A DNA stretch of 64,000 nt from Membranihabitans marinus (GCF_021729155.1 NZ_JAJQYA010000018.1:1-64000), one strand, 5' to 3'. Positions 46,406 through 56,625 are shown, counted from the stretch's first letter. Program-made: numbers and translations. Notes: generated by a model not told the origin, from the sequence alone.

Positions 46406-47500
46406 TTAGAATACAAACTTACCAGATTTATAAATGAGTTGTCCATCGATGTATATTTCTCCGTCTTCCTTCATATCGGTGATCATATCCCAGTGTACTG
46501 AAGAAGTATTCTTCCCTCCACATTGTTTATAGGCTTGGCCCAAGGCGAGGTGGATGCTGCCTCCTATTTTTTCGTCAAATAAGATGTTCTTGGTTATCTG
46601 CTGAATATTGTAATTGGTTCCTATGGCTGCTTCCCCAAGTCTTCGCGCACCGGGCACTTTCATAATGGCGTCCAAAAATTCACCCCCTTTCTCTGCCGAC
46701 CATTCTGTGACCAACCCATCTTTGAATACCAGTCTGACGCCTTCCACTTCATGACCTCGATAGATGGCGGGGTAGGAGAAATATACTTCGCCCTGGACCG
46801 AATCGTCTACCGGTGCAGTAAAAATTTCTCCCGATGGCATATTGCTTCGACCATCAGAATTGATCCAAGTTCTTCCCTGGCATGAAAAGCTTATATCGAT
46901 ATTGCTTCCCTTGTATTGCACGATGGAAGCATTATTTAAGATATCTGTGGCTGCCTGTTGTTTTTTTCTAACTTCTAGCCAAGCATCTATGGGATTCTCC
47001 TGGTATAGAAGACAGGCATTGTAAACAAATTTTTTGTAATCCTCCAGCGACATCTCAGCGGCTTGTGCGGCAGCATCTGTAGGGTATTGACAGAGACTTC
47101 GATCCATACTCCCACTGGCCGTTCGTTCAAAATACAGGTTGTTGAGTTCTGCACTGGCCTTTGATCTTATTTCTAGTTTTTTGGAATCTATAGATTTGTC
47201 TTCAAATAAATTATGCGGAGCCCGAATAAATAAATATTTCTCAAAATGTTGATACCGATAGAGGGTAGTGGGGGATATATAATTGAGTTGGTGATCTTGG
47301 GCATGGTCAAAATATATTTGATTCTGGCCCTTCATCACAAAATCAACCTCCATATGACCACCTCTAGCTATCACCGCTTCGTATATATGACGCACCAATG
47401 GTTCGGCCAAGAAAGTCGTCTTGACAAACAAGCGATCATTGGTTTTTATTTCCAGACAGTAATCTACCAATAGGGCAGCATATTTTTCCAATAAAGTCAT
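46406..47500 (-). CDS. M29-family aminopeptidase
   Basis: A 364-residue protein matching the thermophilic (AmpS/PepS) aminopeptidase family. It begins LEKYAALLVDYCLEIKTNDR. Recognisable features are GRTWINSDGRSNMPSGEIF (about 205-223), EGVRLVFKDGLVTEWSAEKG and the metal-binding SIHLALGQAY and SSVHWDMITDM near the C-terminus. It likely removes N-terminal residues from peptides in the cytoplasm using two metal ions. The gene begins one base after hflX stops, so the two are coupled. Confidence 0.92.
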   Translation of the reverse strand: MTLLEKYAALLVDYCLEIKTNDRLFVKTTFLAEPLVRHIYEAVIARGGHMEVDFVMKGQNQIYFDHAQDHQLNYISPTTLYRYQHFEKYLFIRAPHNLFEDKSIDSKKLEIRSKASAELNNLYFERTASGSMDRSLCQYPTDAAAQAAEMSLEDYKKFVYNACLLYQENPIDAWLEVRKKQQAATDILNNASIVQYKGSNIDISFSCQGRTWINSDGRSNMPSGEIFTAPVDDSVQGEVYFSYPAIYRGHEVEGVRLVFKDGLVTEWSAEKGGEFLDAIMKVPGARRLGEAAIGTNYNIQQITKNILFDEKIGGSIHLALGQAYKQCGGKNTSSVHWDMITDMKEDGEIYIDGQLIYKSGKFVF

Positions 47501-47501
47501 T

Positions 47502-48713
47502 TTACCAGTATTTGGTTTTGTAAGGATATCTTTTGTCGTATTCTTGCTCTATCATATGTTGCAAGGTGTTTCGCAAATCATCGATGTGTTCGTTGGTATG
47601 GGCAGATACAAAAACCATAGGTGTTTGGTATTGCTTTTGTAGACTTTCCTTAAACTCCTCTTCGATGTTCTTTTTCTCTTCCGGAGAAAGAAGTTCGTCG
47701 AAAGACTGATTGCGGTATAAATCCAATTTATTGAAGATCATCAACACTGGCTTTTGATCTACTCCTAGGGTGCGCAGGGTATCGATAACCGTGGCAATGT
47801 GTTCTTCGTATTTGGGATGGGATATGTCGATGACATGGAGCAAAATATCGCTTTCTCTCGCTTCATCCAATGTGGATTTAAAACTCTCTACCAAATGGTG
47901 GGGGAGTTTTCTAATAAATCCTACGGTATCCGACATCAAAAATGGCATTCTGCCAAATACTACCTTGCGAACCGTAGTATCCAGGGTTGCAAAGAGTTTG
48001 TTCTCTGCCAATACCTCGGATTTACTCAGTCGATTCATGATGGTCGATTTGCCCACGTTGGTATATCCGACCAATGCTACCCTGATAAATTCGCCTCGGT
48101 TTTTTCGTTGAGTTTCATTTTGCAACTCGATCTTGGCCAATTTGTCTTTGAGCTTCGATATTTTATCGCGGACTATCCGTCTATCTGTTTCAATCTCTTT
48201 TTCCCCAGGACCTCGCATACCAATACCCCCTTTTTGTCGCTCCAAGTGAGTCCATAAACCTCTCAGTCGAGGTAGTAGATATTGCATTTGGGCGAGTTCT
48301 ACTTGAGTTTTGGCTTGAGCTGTACGGGCATGGCTGGCAAAAATATCCAAGATAAGATTAGATCGATCCAATATTTTTCGCTTCAGTACTTTTTCTAGAT
48401 TCTGAGACTGGGAAGGACTTAAGTCGTCGTCAAATATGACGAGGTCTATATCATTGTCTTCAATGTATTGCCGAATCTCTTCTACTTTTCCACTTCCTAT
48501 ATAATATCTCTTGTCCGGTCGATCGGCTTTTTGAGTAAATCGCTGAATGGTAATGGCTCCAGCCGTACTCGCCAAAAATTCTAACTCATTTAGATAATCA
48601 TTTATTATTTTTTCGTCTTCCATGCCAGTAATCAATCCAATGACTATGGCTCTTTCGTTTTCTGTTAAAAGGCCTGAAGAATTTTTCTTACCTATATTCC
48701 AATCGTTACTCAC
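47502..48713 (-). CDS. hflX: Ribosome-associated GTPase HflX
   Basis: A 403-residue protein. The N-terminal HflX domain has DKRYYIGSGKVEEI and FDDDLSPSQSQNLE, followed by a coiled linker and GIGMRGPGEKEIETDRR. The G domain carries GYTNVGKST (about 216-224), DTVGFIRKLPHHLVESF and NKLD. It splits stalled or hibernating 70S ribosomes. A GTG start is used. It lies between envC and the M29 peptidase in one operon. Confidence 0.97.
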   Translation of the reverse strand: MSNDWNIGKKNSSGLLTENERAIVIGLITGMEDEKIINDYLNELEFLASTAGAITIQRFTQKADRPDKRYYIGSGKVEEIRQYIEDNDIDLVIFDDDLSPSQSQNLEKVLKRKILDRSNLILDIFASHARTAQAKTQVELAQMQYLLPRLRGLWTHLERQKGGIGMRGPGEKEIETDRRIVRDKISKLKDKLAKIELQNETQRKNRGEFIRVALVGYTNVGKSTIMNRLSKSEVLAENKLFATLDTTVRKVVFGRMPFLMSDTVGFIRKLPHHLVESFKSTLDEARESDILLHVIDISHPKYEEHIATVIDTLRTLGVDQKPVLMIFNKLDLYRNQSFDELLSPEEKKNIEEEFKESLQKQYQTPMVFVSAHTNEHIDDLRNTLQHMIEQEYDKRYPYKTKYW

Positions 48714-48730
48714 TATTTTTTGTATTTAAA

Positions 48731-49915
48731 TTAACGGTTTTTTATCCACAACAATGGATTTTGAACCTGTTTTTTCTTCCATATTTCAAAATGGAGAACT
48801 GGGACGCCGTCGTTATTTTCTCCGACAACTCCCAAAATATCTTGTCTGCCTACCTGTTGGTTTTTAACTACATTTACCTGACTTAAATTGCTGTATACGG
48901 TGTTGTAACTGCCGTGATTTACCAAAACGACCATGTTGAAACCAGCGACAAAAACTGCTTCTATCACCCTCCCTTCAAATACATTGTAAACCTTGGATCC
49001 GGCTTCGGTCTGAATATCGATTCCATCATTTACTACTTTTATGTTTTTGAGTATGGGATGGGCTTGCTCCCCATATTTTCTCAAAATAATACCAGCATCG
49101 GTTGGCCAAGGTAATTTGCCTTTGTTTTTCTCAAAATTGCTAGAAAGTGCAGTTGTGGCAGGTGTGCTAGGCAATGCTGTATTGTTTTCCGCAATTAGTC
49201 TGGAGATCTTTGCACTCAGAGCTTTGCGCTCTTTTTCTTTTTGCGCTATGGTTTGGTTGAGTTTGGCAATATCTTTTTTTACGTCCTGAAGCATTTTATC
49301 CTTGGTTGCCATTTCCTTGGATAAATTGTTTTTTTGGCTCAACTTTTCATCCTTGGCTGCTGTCGTTCGCTGTTTTTTAACCTCCAATTGATTTTGCTTG
49401 TCCACTAAAGACTGTTGAATCTCTTGTATTTCGCTTTTTTGATTTTTCCTAAAATTCGATATTTGTCTAAAATATTGCCACCTCGCCATGGCCTGATTGA
49501 AGTTGGCTGAAGAAAGAAGCAATAAGATCTTGTTTTGAACCAAATTGGAACGATGATACTGTTGCAACATCTTGCCGTATTCTTTTTTGATCCGATCCAG
49601 CTTTTCCTTTTCTGTTTTTATTGCTCCGTTGAGATAGACTATATCATTGGAAATTTTTTTTAATTCCAGGTTGTAATTGGAAATTAGTTTTTCTCGGTTC
49701 GAAATCTGATTTTGCAGTAATTGGAATTGGTGTAATATATTGTTTGATTTTTCCTTGCTTTTTTGTAGTAATGCATTGGTGGCTTGTATTTCCTTGACAA
49801 TTTGGTCTCGCTGGACATTCAATGACTCTACGTCTTGACCGTGTACTTTAAAAAGTAACGAGAGGAAGAACAGTGTACCGGCTAGGCACTTCAAAAGGTA
49901 GTTTAAGATTGTCAT
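48731..49915 (-). CDS. EnvC-like murein hydrolase activator (M23 domain)
   Basis: A 394-residue protein. A signal peptide (about 1-26) is followed by a long coiled coil (about 30-245, rich in Gln, Lys and Glu) and a C-terminal LytM/M23 domain with NDGIDIQTEAGSKVYNVFEG and VPVLHFEIWKKK. The first catalytic His/Asp of active M23 enzymes is altered (NDGID in place of HxGID), which fits an EnvC-type activator of amidases rather than a hydrolase. Its start overlaps the DUF4292 gene by 68 bases. It acts in cell separation. Confidence 0.9.
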   Translation of the reverse strand: MTILNYLLKCLAGTLFFLSLLFKVHGQDVESLNVQRDQIVKEIQATNALLQKSKEKSNNILHQFQLLQNQISNREKLISNYNLELKKISNDIVYLNGAIKTEKEKLDRIKKEYGKMLQQYHRSNLVQNKILLLLSSANFNQAMARWQYFRQISNFRKNQKSEIQEIQQSLVDKQNQLEVKKQRTTAAKDEKLSQKNNLSKEMATKDKMLQDVKKDIAKLNQTIAQKEKERKALSAKISRLIAENNTALPSTPATTALSSNFEKNKGKLPWPTDAGIILRKYGEQAHPILKNIKVVNDGIDIQTEAGSKVYNVFEGRVIEAVFVAGFNMVVLVNHGSYNTVYSNLSQVNVVKNQQVGRQDILGVVGENNDGVPVLHFEIWKKKQVQNPLLWIKNR

Positions 49916-50609
49916 CGAAGCTGAAATTTTTTATTTCTAATTCAATATTAATGTTTTGTGCATTAGGAAAATTTGCAATATAATAGCGAAAGTAAGGAAT
50001 ATTTTTTAAATTGTTGTTATTATATTTAAGGTAACCAGATTCAATCGTCATACCTTTGCCTTCTATTAACCAAGAACTTTCTACAATGGTTTTTTCGTAT
50101 AAAATATCGATAAATAACTTGGCTTCTGAAGAACTGTAGTCAAACTCATAGACATTTTGGTTTTTGAACAATTCGTACTTCTTGCCTTGGACAATAAAGG
50201 GATTGCCCAGTAAAAGATTGCGCAAGGAGAAAAATTCAAGGTCTTTACTGTATTTGTTTTGGACTTCTTTCCAACTGGCCTTCATGTATTCCTTGTTGAG
50301 GCGATTGATGACTTGGATAGAATCGTGAGTAACCAATGCTCTAAAGGCTTCAAATCCTATAAATTTGCCCAATATCCATATGCTGTCACTATTCATTCTG
50401 GTAGTCACTGTTGAACTATAACTCATCCCATCATCGGGCAGTGATATTCTCAGTTTGCCACTCATTTCTATATGGTCAATGGAGAGGAAAAAATCTTCAA
50501 AGGCTTCTGGAGAAAATTCACTTTTGGACTTTAATGATTTTGATCCACCACAACTTATGATCATTGCCATTACACAGCAACCAAATAATATTGAGTACAG
50601 TTGTTTCAT
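49848..50609 (-). CDS. DUF4292 lipoprotein
   Basis: A 253-residue protein with a lipoprotein signal (CVMAMIISCGGSKS, Cys about 20). The body matches the DUF4292 family, with IEMSGKLRISLPDDG, SDSIWILGKFIGFEAFRALV and a later GYLKYNNNNLKNIPYFRYYI. The fold of the family is LolA/LppX-like. Its function is unknown, but it is regularly found between a TPR protein and EnvC in Bacteroidota, as here. Its 3' end overlaps envC by 68 bases in another frame. Confidence 0.88.
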   Translation of the reverse strand: MKQLYSILFGCCVMAMIISCGGSKSLKSKSEFSPEAFEDFFLSIDHIEMSGKLRISLPDDGMSYSSTVTTRMNSDSIWILGKFIGFEAFRALVTHDSIQVINRLNKEYMKASWKEVQNKYSKDLEFFSLRNLLLGNPFIVQGKKYELFKNQNVYEFDYSSSEAKLFIDILYEKTIVESSWLIEGKGMTIESGYLKYNNNNLKNIPYFRYYIANFPNAQNINIELEIKNFSFDDNLKLPFEVPSRYTVLPLVTF

Positions 50610-50624
50610 AGTCTAGCTTTTATT

Positions 50625-52298
50625 CTAATTTGAAGAAGATGGGGGCATGCCATATTTAATGGCTTTGTCATAATATTTCTTGGCCGAGGTCGCATTGCCT
50701 GCATCGCGATATAAGTCGCTTAATAATTCAAAAACCGGATAATAAACCGAGTTTTCTGCAAGGGGCAAGAGGGTTTCAATGGCGGCATCTGGTCGATTCA
50801 TTTTTTGATATACCAAGGCTAGTTGAACCTTGAATTCGGGACTGCTGGGGACTTTATTGACAGCGGATTGAATTAGTTTTAAGCTTTGTTCCAAATCCGG
50901 TTGAGACATTACACAATAACTTTCACGATAATCTATATTGGGATTTTCTCCTAATATTTTTCGCGCTTCAGCAAAAGCATTCGCTGATTTTTGACCATCG
51001 GATTGACATAAGATTTGTCCTTTTAATGCCCATATATTGGAAAGTAAAACTCTGTCCTTAGTTGCCAGTTTTTCCGCAAATTCCAATTCGAACAAGGCGT
51101 CATCATATTTTTGACTGTGGTAGGCTGCCATGGCCTTCATATAATAGACGGTGGCCTTATTGGGAAAATAGATCATGGCTTCATCAGTGGTTTTTAACAG
51201 TTCCTTCCATTTAAGGGTTTCCTTTAATGTCCAGAACAATTGTTCCCATACCATGTAATTGTCCGGATAGAGGGCTATAGTTTGTTGATAGAGGGGGATG
51301 GCCAGCAACGAATTTCCCGTATTGACCAACATATCGGCTCTAAATGCCAGAGCCTTAGCATCGTCGGGATGTGCGGTCAACAACCAAGCACTGGCTTCGC
51401 TTAAAGCTTGGAGTTCTAGACTGTCCAAATCTTCTAAATTGTTCTCTAAGAATGGCGCTAGATGAGGATATTTGCTGTTAAAGTCAATGGCTGAGTTGCT
51501 AAACATGTTCTCCAGCGTTCTGATTTTTTGAATAACAGAAGAAGTTGAATTGTCCTTGACATGTAATGCAATATTGGCGTCGGCGTCGTCGGGATCCAAT
51601 GTGATTATGGATTGATAAACAGCCATGGCTTCTTCATCACGGCCTTGTTTTTTATAAAAATTGGCCAAGAGATTCAACAATAATTTATCGTTTGGATTTT
51701 CTTCTGACAATTTTTTCAATTCCACTATGGCTTCATCCTGTCTGTTCAATTGATCTAGGATCTGAATCTTTGAAAGGGCGTAGTCCCTGTGATAGCCAAA
51801 TCGATCGATTAACCGATTTACGGTTTCCAATTGTTTTCCGTACTGTCCAGTTTTGTGATATAAGTACTCTAGACGATCGTAATACTCTTTTTCATTGGGA
51901 AACTGTTTAACCAAATTTTCCATGGTATTCGAAGCTTCCAGTATTTGATCGTTGTTGGCATAGGCTTCAGCACCGTGGATATAGTACCATGGATTGGTTT
52001 TTTCATTGACCAGGGCTAAAGAGAAATAATTAGCCGATTCGGTGTAGTTTTTTTGCTGTAAGTACACTTTGGCCAATAGGTAGGCAGCCACATCGTCGTT
52101 GGGATCCAATTCCAAAATTTGTTTGTATAAAACAATGGCTCCGTCGGTATCTCCAATTATTTTTTTCTTTTCTGCATCAATAAACATCGACTCTGTATCG
52201 ACAGATTTTTGAGGCAATAATAGTTCTTGACTCAGACCTGTCGGTGGAAGGTAAAAGAGTGCTAAGAAAAAAATCAACAATGATGTGGCTACATGCAC
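50625..52298 (-). CDS. Tetratricopeptide-repeat protein, exported
   Basis: A 557-residue protein with a signal peptide (about 1-23, ending GLSQE). TPR units cover most of the length, for example DGAIVLYKQILELDPNDDVA (about 55-75), EEAMAVYQSIITLDPDDADA and SLLAIPLYQQTIALYPDNYM. It is probably a periplasmic or membrane-anchored scaffold. The start is a GTG 15 bases after pyk, so it lies in the same operon. No catalytic domain is visible. Confidence 0.88.
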   Translation of the reverse strand: MHVATSLLIFFLALFYLPPTGLSQELLLPQKSVDTESMFIDAEKKKIIGDTDGAIVLYKQILELDPNDDVAAYLLAKVYLQQKNYTESANYFSLALVNEKTNPWYYIHGAEAYANNDQILEASNTMENLVKQFPNEKEYYDRLEYLYHKTGQYGKQLETVNRLIDRFGYHRDYALSKIQILDQLNRQDEAIVELKKLSEENPNDKLLLNLLANFYKKQGRDEEAMAVYQSIITLDPDDADANIALHVKDNSTSSVIQKIRTLENMFSNSAIDFNSKYPHLAPFLENNLEDLDSLELQALSEASAWLLTAHPDDAKALAFRADMLVNTGNSLLAIPLYQQTIALYPDNYMVWEQLFWTLKETLKWKELLKTTDEAMIYFPNKATVYYMKAMAAYHSQKYDDALFELEFAEKLATKDRVLLSNIWALKGQILCQSDGQKSANAFAEARKILGENPNIDYRESYCVMSQPDLEQSLKLIQSAVNKVPSSPEFKVQLALVYQKMNRPDAAIETLLPLAENSVYYPVFELLSDLYRDAGNATSAKKYYDKAIKYGMPPSSSN

Positions 52299-52312
52299 TA
52301 ATATAAATGGTT

Positions 52313-53740
52313 TTAATCTACAATTGTAATTTTACAGAAGTTGGTCTTCAGTCTTTTGTTCAACGGCATAGCTCCTGTATTTATTATAACATCACCAGAC
52401 GATATCCATTCTTTTGATTTCAATATATTGACTACATCTTCAATGGTACCATCGGTAGTGGTAAATTTGTCGTACTTAAAGCATTTAATTCCCCATACCA
52501 AATTGAGAATAGACAGGGTCTTGTTGTTGCCTGAAAACATAAATATAGGACAATCTGGGCGATAACTACTCACTTTAAATGCAGTATATCCCGATTCGGT
52601 AAATCCTACGATACCTTTGGCACCGATAGTTCGCGACATTCTACCCGCGGTAAAACAAACCACATCTGAATGATAGGTCTCCGATCCTTTGACTGCTTTG
52701 GGGCGTTTGCCTTTCATCATCAACAGTTTTTCCGCCTCGCTCAATATCTTAGTCATCATTTCAATCGTCATCACGGGATACTCACCAACACTGGTTTCTC
52801 CACTCAACATTACGGCGTCAGCACCATCAAATACGGCATTGGCCACATCGGTAACTTCTGCTCTGGTAGGAGATGGGTTGGAAATCATACTGTCCATCAT
52901 TTGGGTGGCAACGATGACGGGGCATGAATTTTCGATACACTTGTTGATTATTTGTTTTTGAATACCAGGCAATTGCTCGAGGGGTACTTCAATACCCAAA
53001 TCTCCACGGGCAACCATTATTCCATCGGTAACTTCGATTATAGAGTCGATATCGGCAACGGCTTCAGGTTTTTCAATTTTAGAGATTACGAGGGCGGGGT
53101 GGTTGGCCTTAGAAATAATTTCTTTTAGTTGAATAACGTCTTCTGGTTTGCGCACAAAGGATAGAGCGATCCAATCAACATCTTGCGTCAAAATATAATT
53201 AAGATCTCTTAAATCTTTTGGGGTAAGAGCAGGCAGAGAAGTTTTTGTATCTGGCAAATTTACCCCTTTTCTACTACTCAATTCTTTTCCGTGTTCCACT
53301 TTTAATCGAACACTATTGATGCGATTGGTATCGATTACAGAAAATATAACCTTGCCATCGTCACATAAAATTCTCTCACCGGGATTGACATCTTTCGGGA
53401 AGTCGGCATAACTAATGTGTACTCGCTCTGCATTACCTAATACTTCTTCCGTAGTAAATTCTATTTCGTCACCTCTAGTAAGCGGAATGGCATTGTTCTC
53501 GATTAATCCCACTCTGATCTTAGGGCCTTGTAAATCAGCCAATATACTAACATAGGTGCCCAGTTCTTCCTTTAATTGATGGATGGTATCAATTACTTTT
53601 TGGTGGGTTTCGTGCTCACCGTGTGAGAAATTTAAACGAAACACATCTACACCTGCCAAGATTAATTTTTTTAATTGATCATATGAGTCAATGGCTGGAC
53701 CTACTGTGGCTACAATTTTTGTTTTTTGAAAAGAATTCAT
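52313..53740 (-). CDS. pyk: Pyruvate kinase
   Basis: A protein of about 475 residues. It has the TKIVATVGPAID start, FRLNFSHGEHETH, the active-site MARGDLGIEVP (about 247-257), ATQMMDSMI and the C-terminal domain with KTNFCKITIVD at the end. It makes pyruvate and ATP from phosphoenolpyruvate and ADP. An upstream TTG (53761) is possible, but the ATG at 53740 fits family starts better. It is first in the operon that runs to cysS. Confidence 0.97.
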   Translation of the reverse strand: MNSFQKTKIVATVGPAIDSYDQLKKLILAGVDVFRLNFSHGEHETHQKVIDTIHQLKEELGTYVSILADLQGPKIRVGLIENNAIPLTRGDEIEFTTEEVLGNAERVHISYADFPKDVNPGERILCDDGKVIFSVIDTNRINSVRLKVEHGKELSSRKGVNLPDTKTSLPALTPKDLRDLNYILTQDVDWIALSFVRKPEDVIQLKEIISKANHPALVISKIEKPEAVADIDSIIEVTDGIMVARGDLGIEVPLEQLPGIQKQIINKCIENSCPVIVATQMMDSMISNPSPTRAEVTDVANAVFDGADAVMLSGETSVGEYPVMTIEMMTKILSEAEKLLMMKGKRPKAVKGSETYHSDVVCFTAGRMSRTIGAKGIVGFTESGYTAFKVSSYRPDCPIFMFSGNNKTLSILNLVWGIKCFKYDKFTTTDGTIEDVVNILKSKEWISSGDVIINTGAMPLNKRLKTNFCKITIVD

Positions 53741-53966
53741 ACACGAGATTTGTTTATTCAAGATTTAATAATCACACCTATCAGATAGGTGTCAAATGGA
53801 CAAAAATAGTTAAAAATTATAATGTTGTATCTTAAAGCTCAATAAGTCTAGGTAAAATCGTCAAGAAATAAATGCAATATATAGATGAGGTAGGGGGCTG
53901 AGTAGGGAGTATTTTCAATAAAATGCCTATATTGCCGTGCTATTTGCGCACAATTGATAAAAAAAA

Positions 53967-53998
53967 CTTGTTAATCAAGGGATTTATATATTAATTTG
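53967..53998 (+). promoter_or_regulatory. Candidate promoter of acpP
   Basis: A CTTG (53967-53970), 20 bases, then TTAATTTG (53991-53998), one mismatch to TAnnTTTG, 31 bases before the acpP start. Confidence 0.4.
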
Positions 53999-54029
53999 CG
54001 CTAAAATTGTTTCATAAAATTAGAATATC

Positions 54030-54269
54030 ATGTCGAGCGTAGCTGAAAAAGTTAAAAAAATTATTGTTGATAAATTGGGTGTTGACGAATCAGAGGTAAC
54101 ACCAGAGGCTAGTTTTACAAATGACCTAGGTGCTGATTCATTGGATACAGTGGAGTTAATTATGGAATTCGAGAAAGAATTCGATATATCCATCCCTGAT
54201 GAGGAGGCTGAAAATATCCAGACAGTAGGACAAGCCGTTTCATATGTTCAAAAAGAAGTTGAGAATTAA
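54030..54269 (+). CDS. acpP: Acyl carrier protein
   Basis: A 79-residue acidic protein with the phosphopantetheine site [16 protein letters not shown] (Ser at about 39) and the usual four-helix pattern. It carries growing acyl chains in type II fatty-acid synthesis. It has its own terminator, while fabF and rnc follow 370 bases later. Confidence 0.98.
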   Translation: MSSVAEKVKKIIVDKLGVDESEVTPEASFTNDLGADSLDTVELIMEFEKEFDISIPDEEAENIQTVGQAVSYVQKEVEN

Positions 54270-54289
54270 TTATAATAATTAATACTTTT

Positions 54290-54330
54290 AGCCCTCTTAT
54301 TTGTAAAAAAGTAAGAGGGCTATTTTTTTT
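54290..54330 (+). terminator. Terminator after acpP
   Basis: AGCCCTCTTA and TAAGAGGGCT flank a 12-base loop and are followed by eight T residues. Confidence 0.92.
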
Positions 54331-54636
54331 GAATAAATTTTGATCGTAGACCTTCCCAGCTGTTTTATGTCAAATTGCGTAAATCAATAAATCGGAGGTT
54401 TTAGCAATTTTAAGTTGCTGGAATTAGTTAAGTTGAGGCTATTTGGCCTAATATTTAAAACTAAGGAATGTTTTTTTATTATATTGAGATGTGTACTTTA
54501 GTTAATAGGGTGATCTTAATTTAGTTAAATTTTTTTTAATACTTTTATTGATATTTTTAATGTTATCAGGTATTAAAGGAGTCCATTAAAAATTATTATT
54601 TAAAAAAGATAATAGACCAAGAGAAAAAAAAAGCTG
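54331..54636. other. Gene-free leader before fabF
   Basis: About 300 AT-rich bases with two weak hairpins (AGCAA/TTGCT near 54403, GAGGC/GGCCT near 54436). No gene or recognised RNA family. It presumably holds the fabF-rnc promoter. Confidence 0.45.
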
Positions 54637-55878
54637 ATGAAAAGAGTCGTAATAACAGGAATAGGAGCCATCACTCCCATAGGTAATAATATAGAAGAAT
54701 ACTCGAAAGCGCTAAAAGAAGGGCGCAGTGGAGCGGATTACATTACGCATTTCGACGCCACTAAATTTAAATCTACTTTTGCTTGTGAAGTGAAAAATTT
54801 TAACGGCGACGAAATTTTTGGCCGAAAAGAGGCTCGAAAAATGGACATGTTTAGTCAGTACGGCATGGTGTCTACCGAGGAAGCCATTCAAGATAGTGGT
54901 ATCGATTTGGATGCTGTAGACTTAGATCGCGTCGGTGTAATTTGGGGTTCTGGTATTGGTGGTTTAAGATCACTTGAAGAGCAAATCGAAATCAATTCTG
55001 ATTACGATAAGGATCCCCGTTACAATCCTTTTATGATTCCCAAGATGATCGTAGATATCGTTCCTGGTCAAATCGCCATTCGATATGGTTTGAGAGGGAT
55101 CAATTACGGTACTGTGTCGGCATGTGCATCATCAAGTCACGCCATCATCAATGCAGTGGACAATATAAGATTGGGCCGTGCTGATGTTATTATTTCGGGT
55201 GGATCGGAAGCAGCAGTTACCAGAGTAGGTATTGGAGGATTTTCAGGCATGAAGGCTTTGTCCAATCGCAATGACGATCCCAAAACCGCTTCTCGCCCCT
55301 TTGATCTTGACCGAGATGGTTTTGTGTTGGGAGAGGGTAGTGGTACCGTGATTTTGGAAGATTTAGAACACGCTCGCAAGAGAGGTGCAAAAATATATGC
55401 CGAAGTATTGGGTGGAGGTATGACCGATGATGCCTATCATATAACGGCTCCTCATCCCGATGGCCGCGGTGCTGCCAATGTGATGAGAAATGCATTGCAA
55501 GAATCTAAAGTCAATACCTCTGAAATCGATTATATCAATGTTCATGGTACATCTACTCCACTAGGAGATGTGGCCGAAGTGAAGGCGATTTTGGAAATTT
55601 TCAAGTCAGATGCCTATCGTTTAAATATATCTTCGACTAAATCTATGACAGGTCATTTATTGGGAGCTTCTGGTGCCATTGAGGCCATCGCTTGTATGAT
55701 TGGTATGCAGGAAGGATTTGTTCCACCCACCATCAATCACTTTACCGATGATCCCGATATCGATGCCCAGTTGAATTTGACATTTAATGAAGCCCAGGAC
55801 AGGAAGATCGAGACCGTATTGTGCAATACTTTTGGCTTTGGCGGTCATAATACTTCCTTTGTTTTGAGAAAATTCTGA
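54637..55878 (+). CDS. fabF: 3-oxoacyl-ACP synthase II
   Basis: A 413-residue thiolase-fold enzyme with the Cys-His-His triad: Cys in VSACASSSHAI (about 163), His in VHGTSTPLGD (about 304) and His in KSMTGHLLGASGAIE (about 340). It elongates acyl-ACP with malonyl-ACP. It is followed closely by rnc, in the acpP-fabF-rnc order common in Bacteroidota. Confidence 0.98.
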   Translation: MKRVVITGIGAITPIGNNIEEYSKALKEGRSGADYITHFDATKFKSTFACEVKNFNGDEIFGRKEARKMDMFSQYGMVSTEEAIQDSGIDLDAVDLDRVGVIWGSGIGGLRSLEEQIEINSDYDKDPRYNPFMIPKMIVDIVPGQIAIRYGLRGINYGTVSACASSSHAIINAVDNIRLGRADVIISGGSEAAVTRVGIGGFSGMKALSNRNDDPKTASRPFDLDRDGFVLGEGSGTVILEDLEHARKRGAKIYAEVLGGGMTDDAYHITAPHPDGRGAANVMRNALQESKVNTSEIDYINVHGTSTPLGDVAEVKAILEIFKSDAYRLNISSTKSMTGHLLGASGAIEAIACMIGMQEGFVPPTINHFTDDPDIDAQLNLTFNEAQDRKIETVLCNTFGFGGHNTSFVLRKF

Positions 55879-55895
55879 TTTTAAATAGGCAAGCA

Positions 55896-56621
55896 TTGAT
55901 TCAAAAAATATATAATTACTTTTGGTCTAAAGACAAATATTTTATCCGAAATATTCGGGAGCAATTGGGTTTTGTACCTAAAAATTTGTTTTTATTCAAG
56001 CAAGCCTTTATTCACAAAAGTAACCAAGATCCATCCTATCAAATCTCAAATGAACGACTTGAGTTTTTAGGTGACGCCATACTTTCAACCATTATCGCGG
56101 AGTATTTATTTAATAAATACATCTATGAAGACGAAGGGTTTTTGACCAAGATGAGGGCGAAAATTGTGCAGCGAAAGACCCTTAATAAGGTAGGGAAGGA
56201 CTTGGGTTTAGATGTTTTTCTCAAGCACTACAATCAATTGAAGCTAAGTGATTCCATGCTGGGCAATGCCTTGGAGGCTTTATTGGGCGCTATTTATATA
56301 GAAAAGGGCTATAGTTATACCAAAAACTTTGTCATCGATAAGATCCTTCAAGACCATCTCGATATTCATTCTCTTGAGAAAAAGGACGAAAATTTCAAGA
56401 GTCGATTGTTGGAATGGTGCCAAAAGCATAGTAAGGAACTTGAATATGAATTGGTGGAAAAATACCGTCATCAGAAACGGGATCGATTTAAGGTTGCCGT
56501 ATTGGTCGATGGAAAAATTATTGCAGAAGCTTCGGAATTCAACAAAAAGGGAGCAGAGCAATTAGCTTCCCAAAAGGCCATGAGTTCTTTGGGATTGATT
56601 AAAGTACCGGTTCAAGGATAG
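55896..56621 (+). CDS. rnc: Ribonuclease III
   Basis: A 241-residue protein. The catalytic signature NERLEFLGDAIL (about 50-61) with its acidic residues and a second GNALEALLGAIYIEKG (about 122-137) mark the RNase III domain. The C-terminal double-stranded-RNA-binding domain (about 165-238) has KVAVLVDGKIIAEASEFNKK and EQLASQKAM. It cleaves rRNA precursors and structured mRNAs. The start is a TTG 17 bases after fabF; no ATG is available nearby. Confidence 0.95.
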   Translation: MIQKIYNYFWSKDKYFIRNIREQLGFVPKNLFLFKQAFIHKSNQDPSYQISNERLEFLGDAILSTIIAEYLFNKYIYEDEGFLTKMRAKIVQRKTLNKVGKDLGLDVFLKHYNQLKLSDSMLGNALEALLGAIYIEKGYSYTKNFVIDKILQDHLDIHSLEKKDENFKSRLLEWCQKHSKELEYELVEKYRHQKRDRFKVAVLVDGKIIAEASEFNKKGAEQLASQKAMSSLGLIKVPVQG

Positions 56622-56625
56622 ATAG

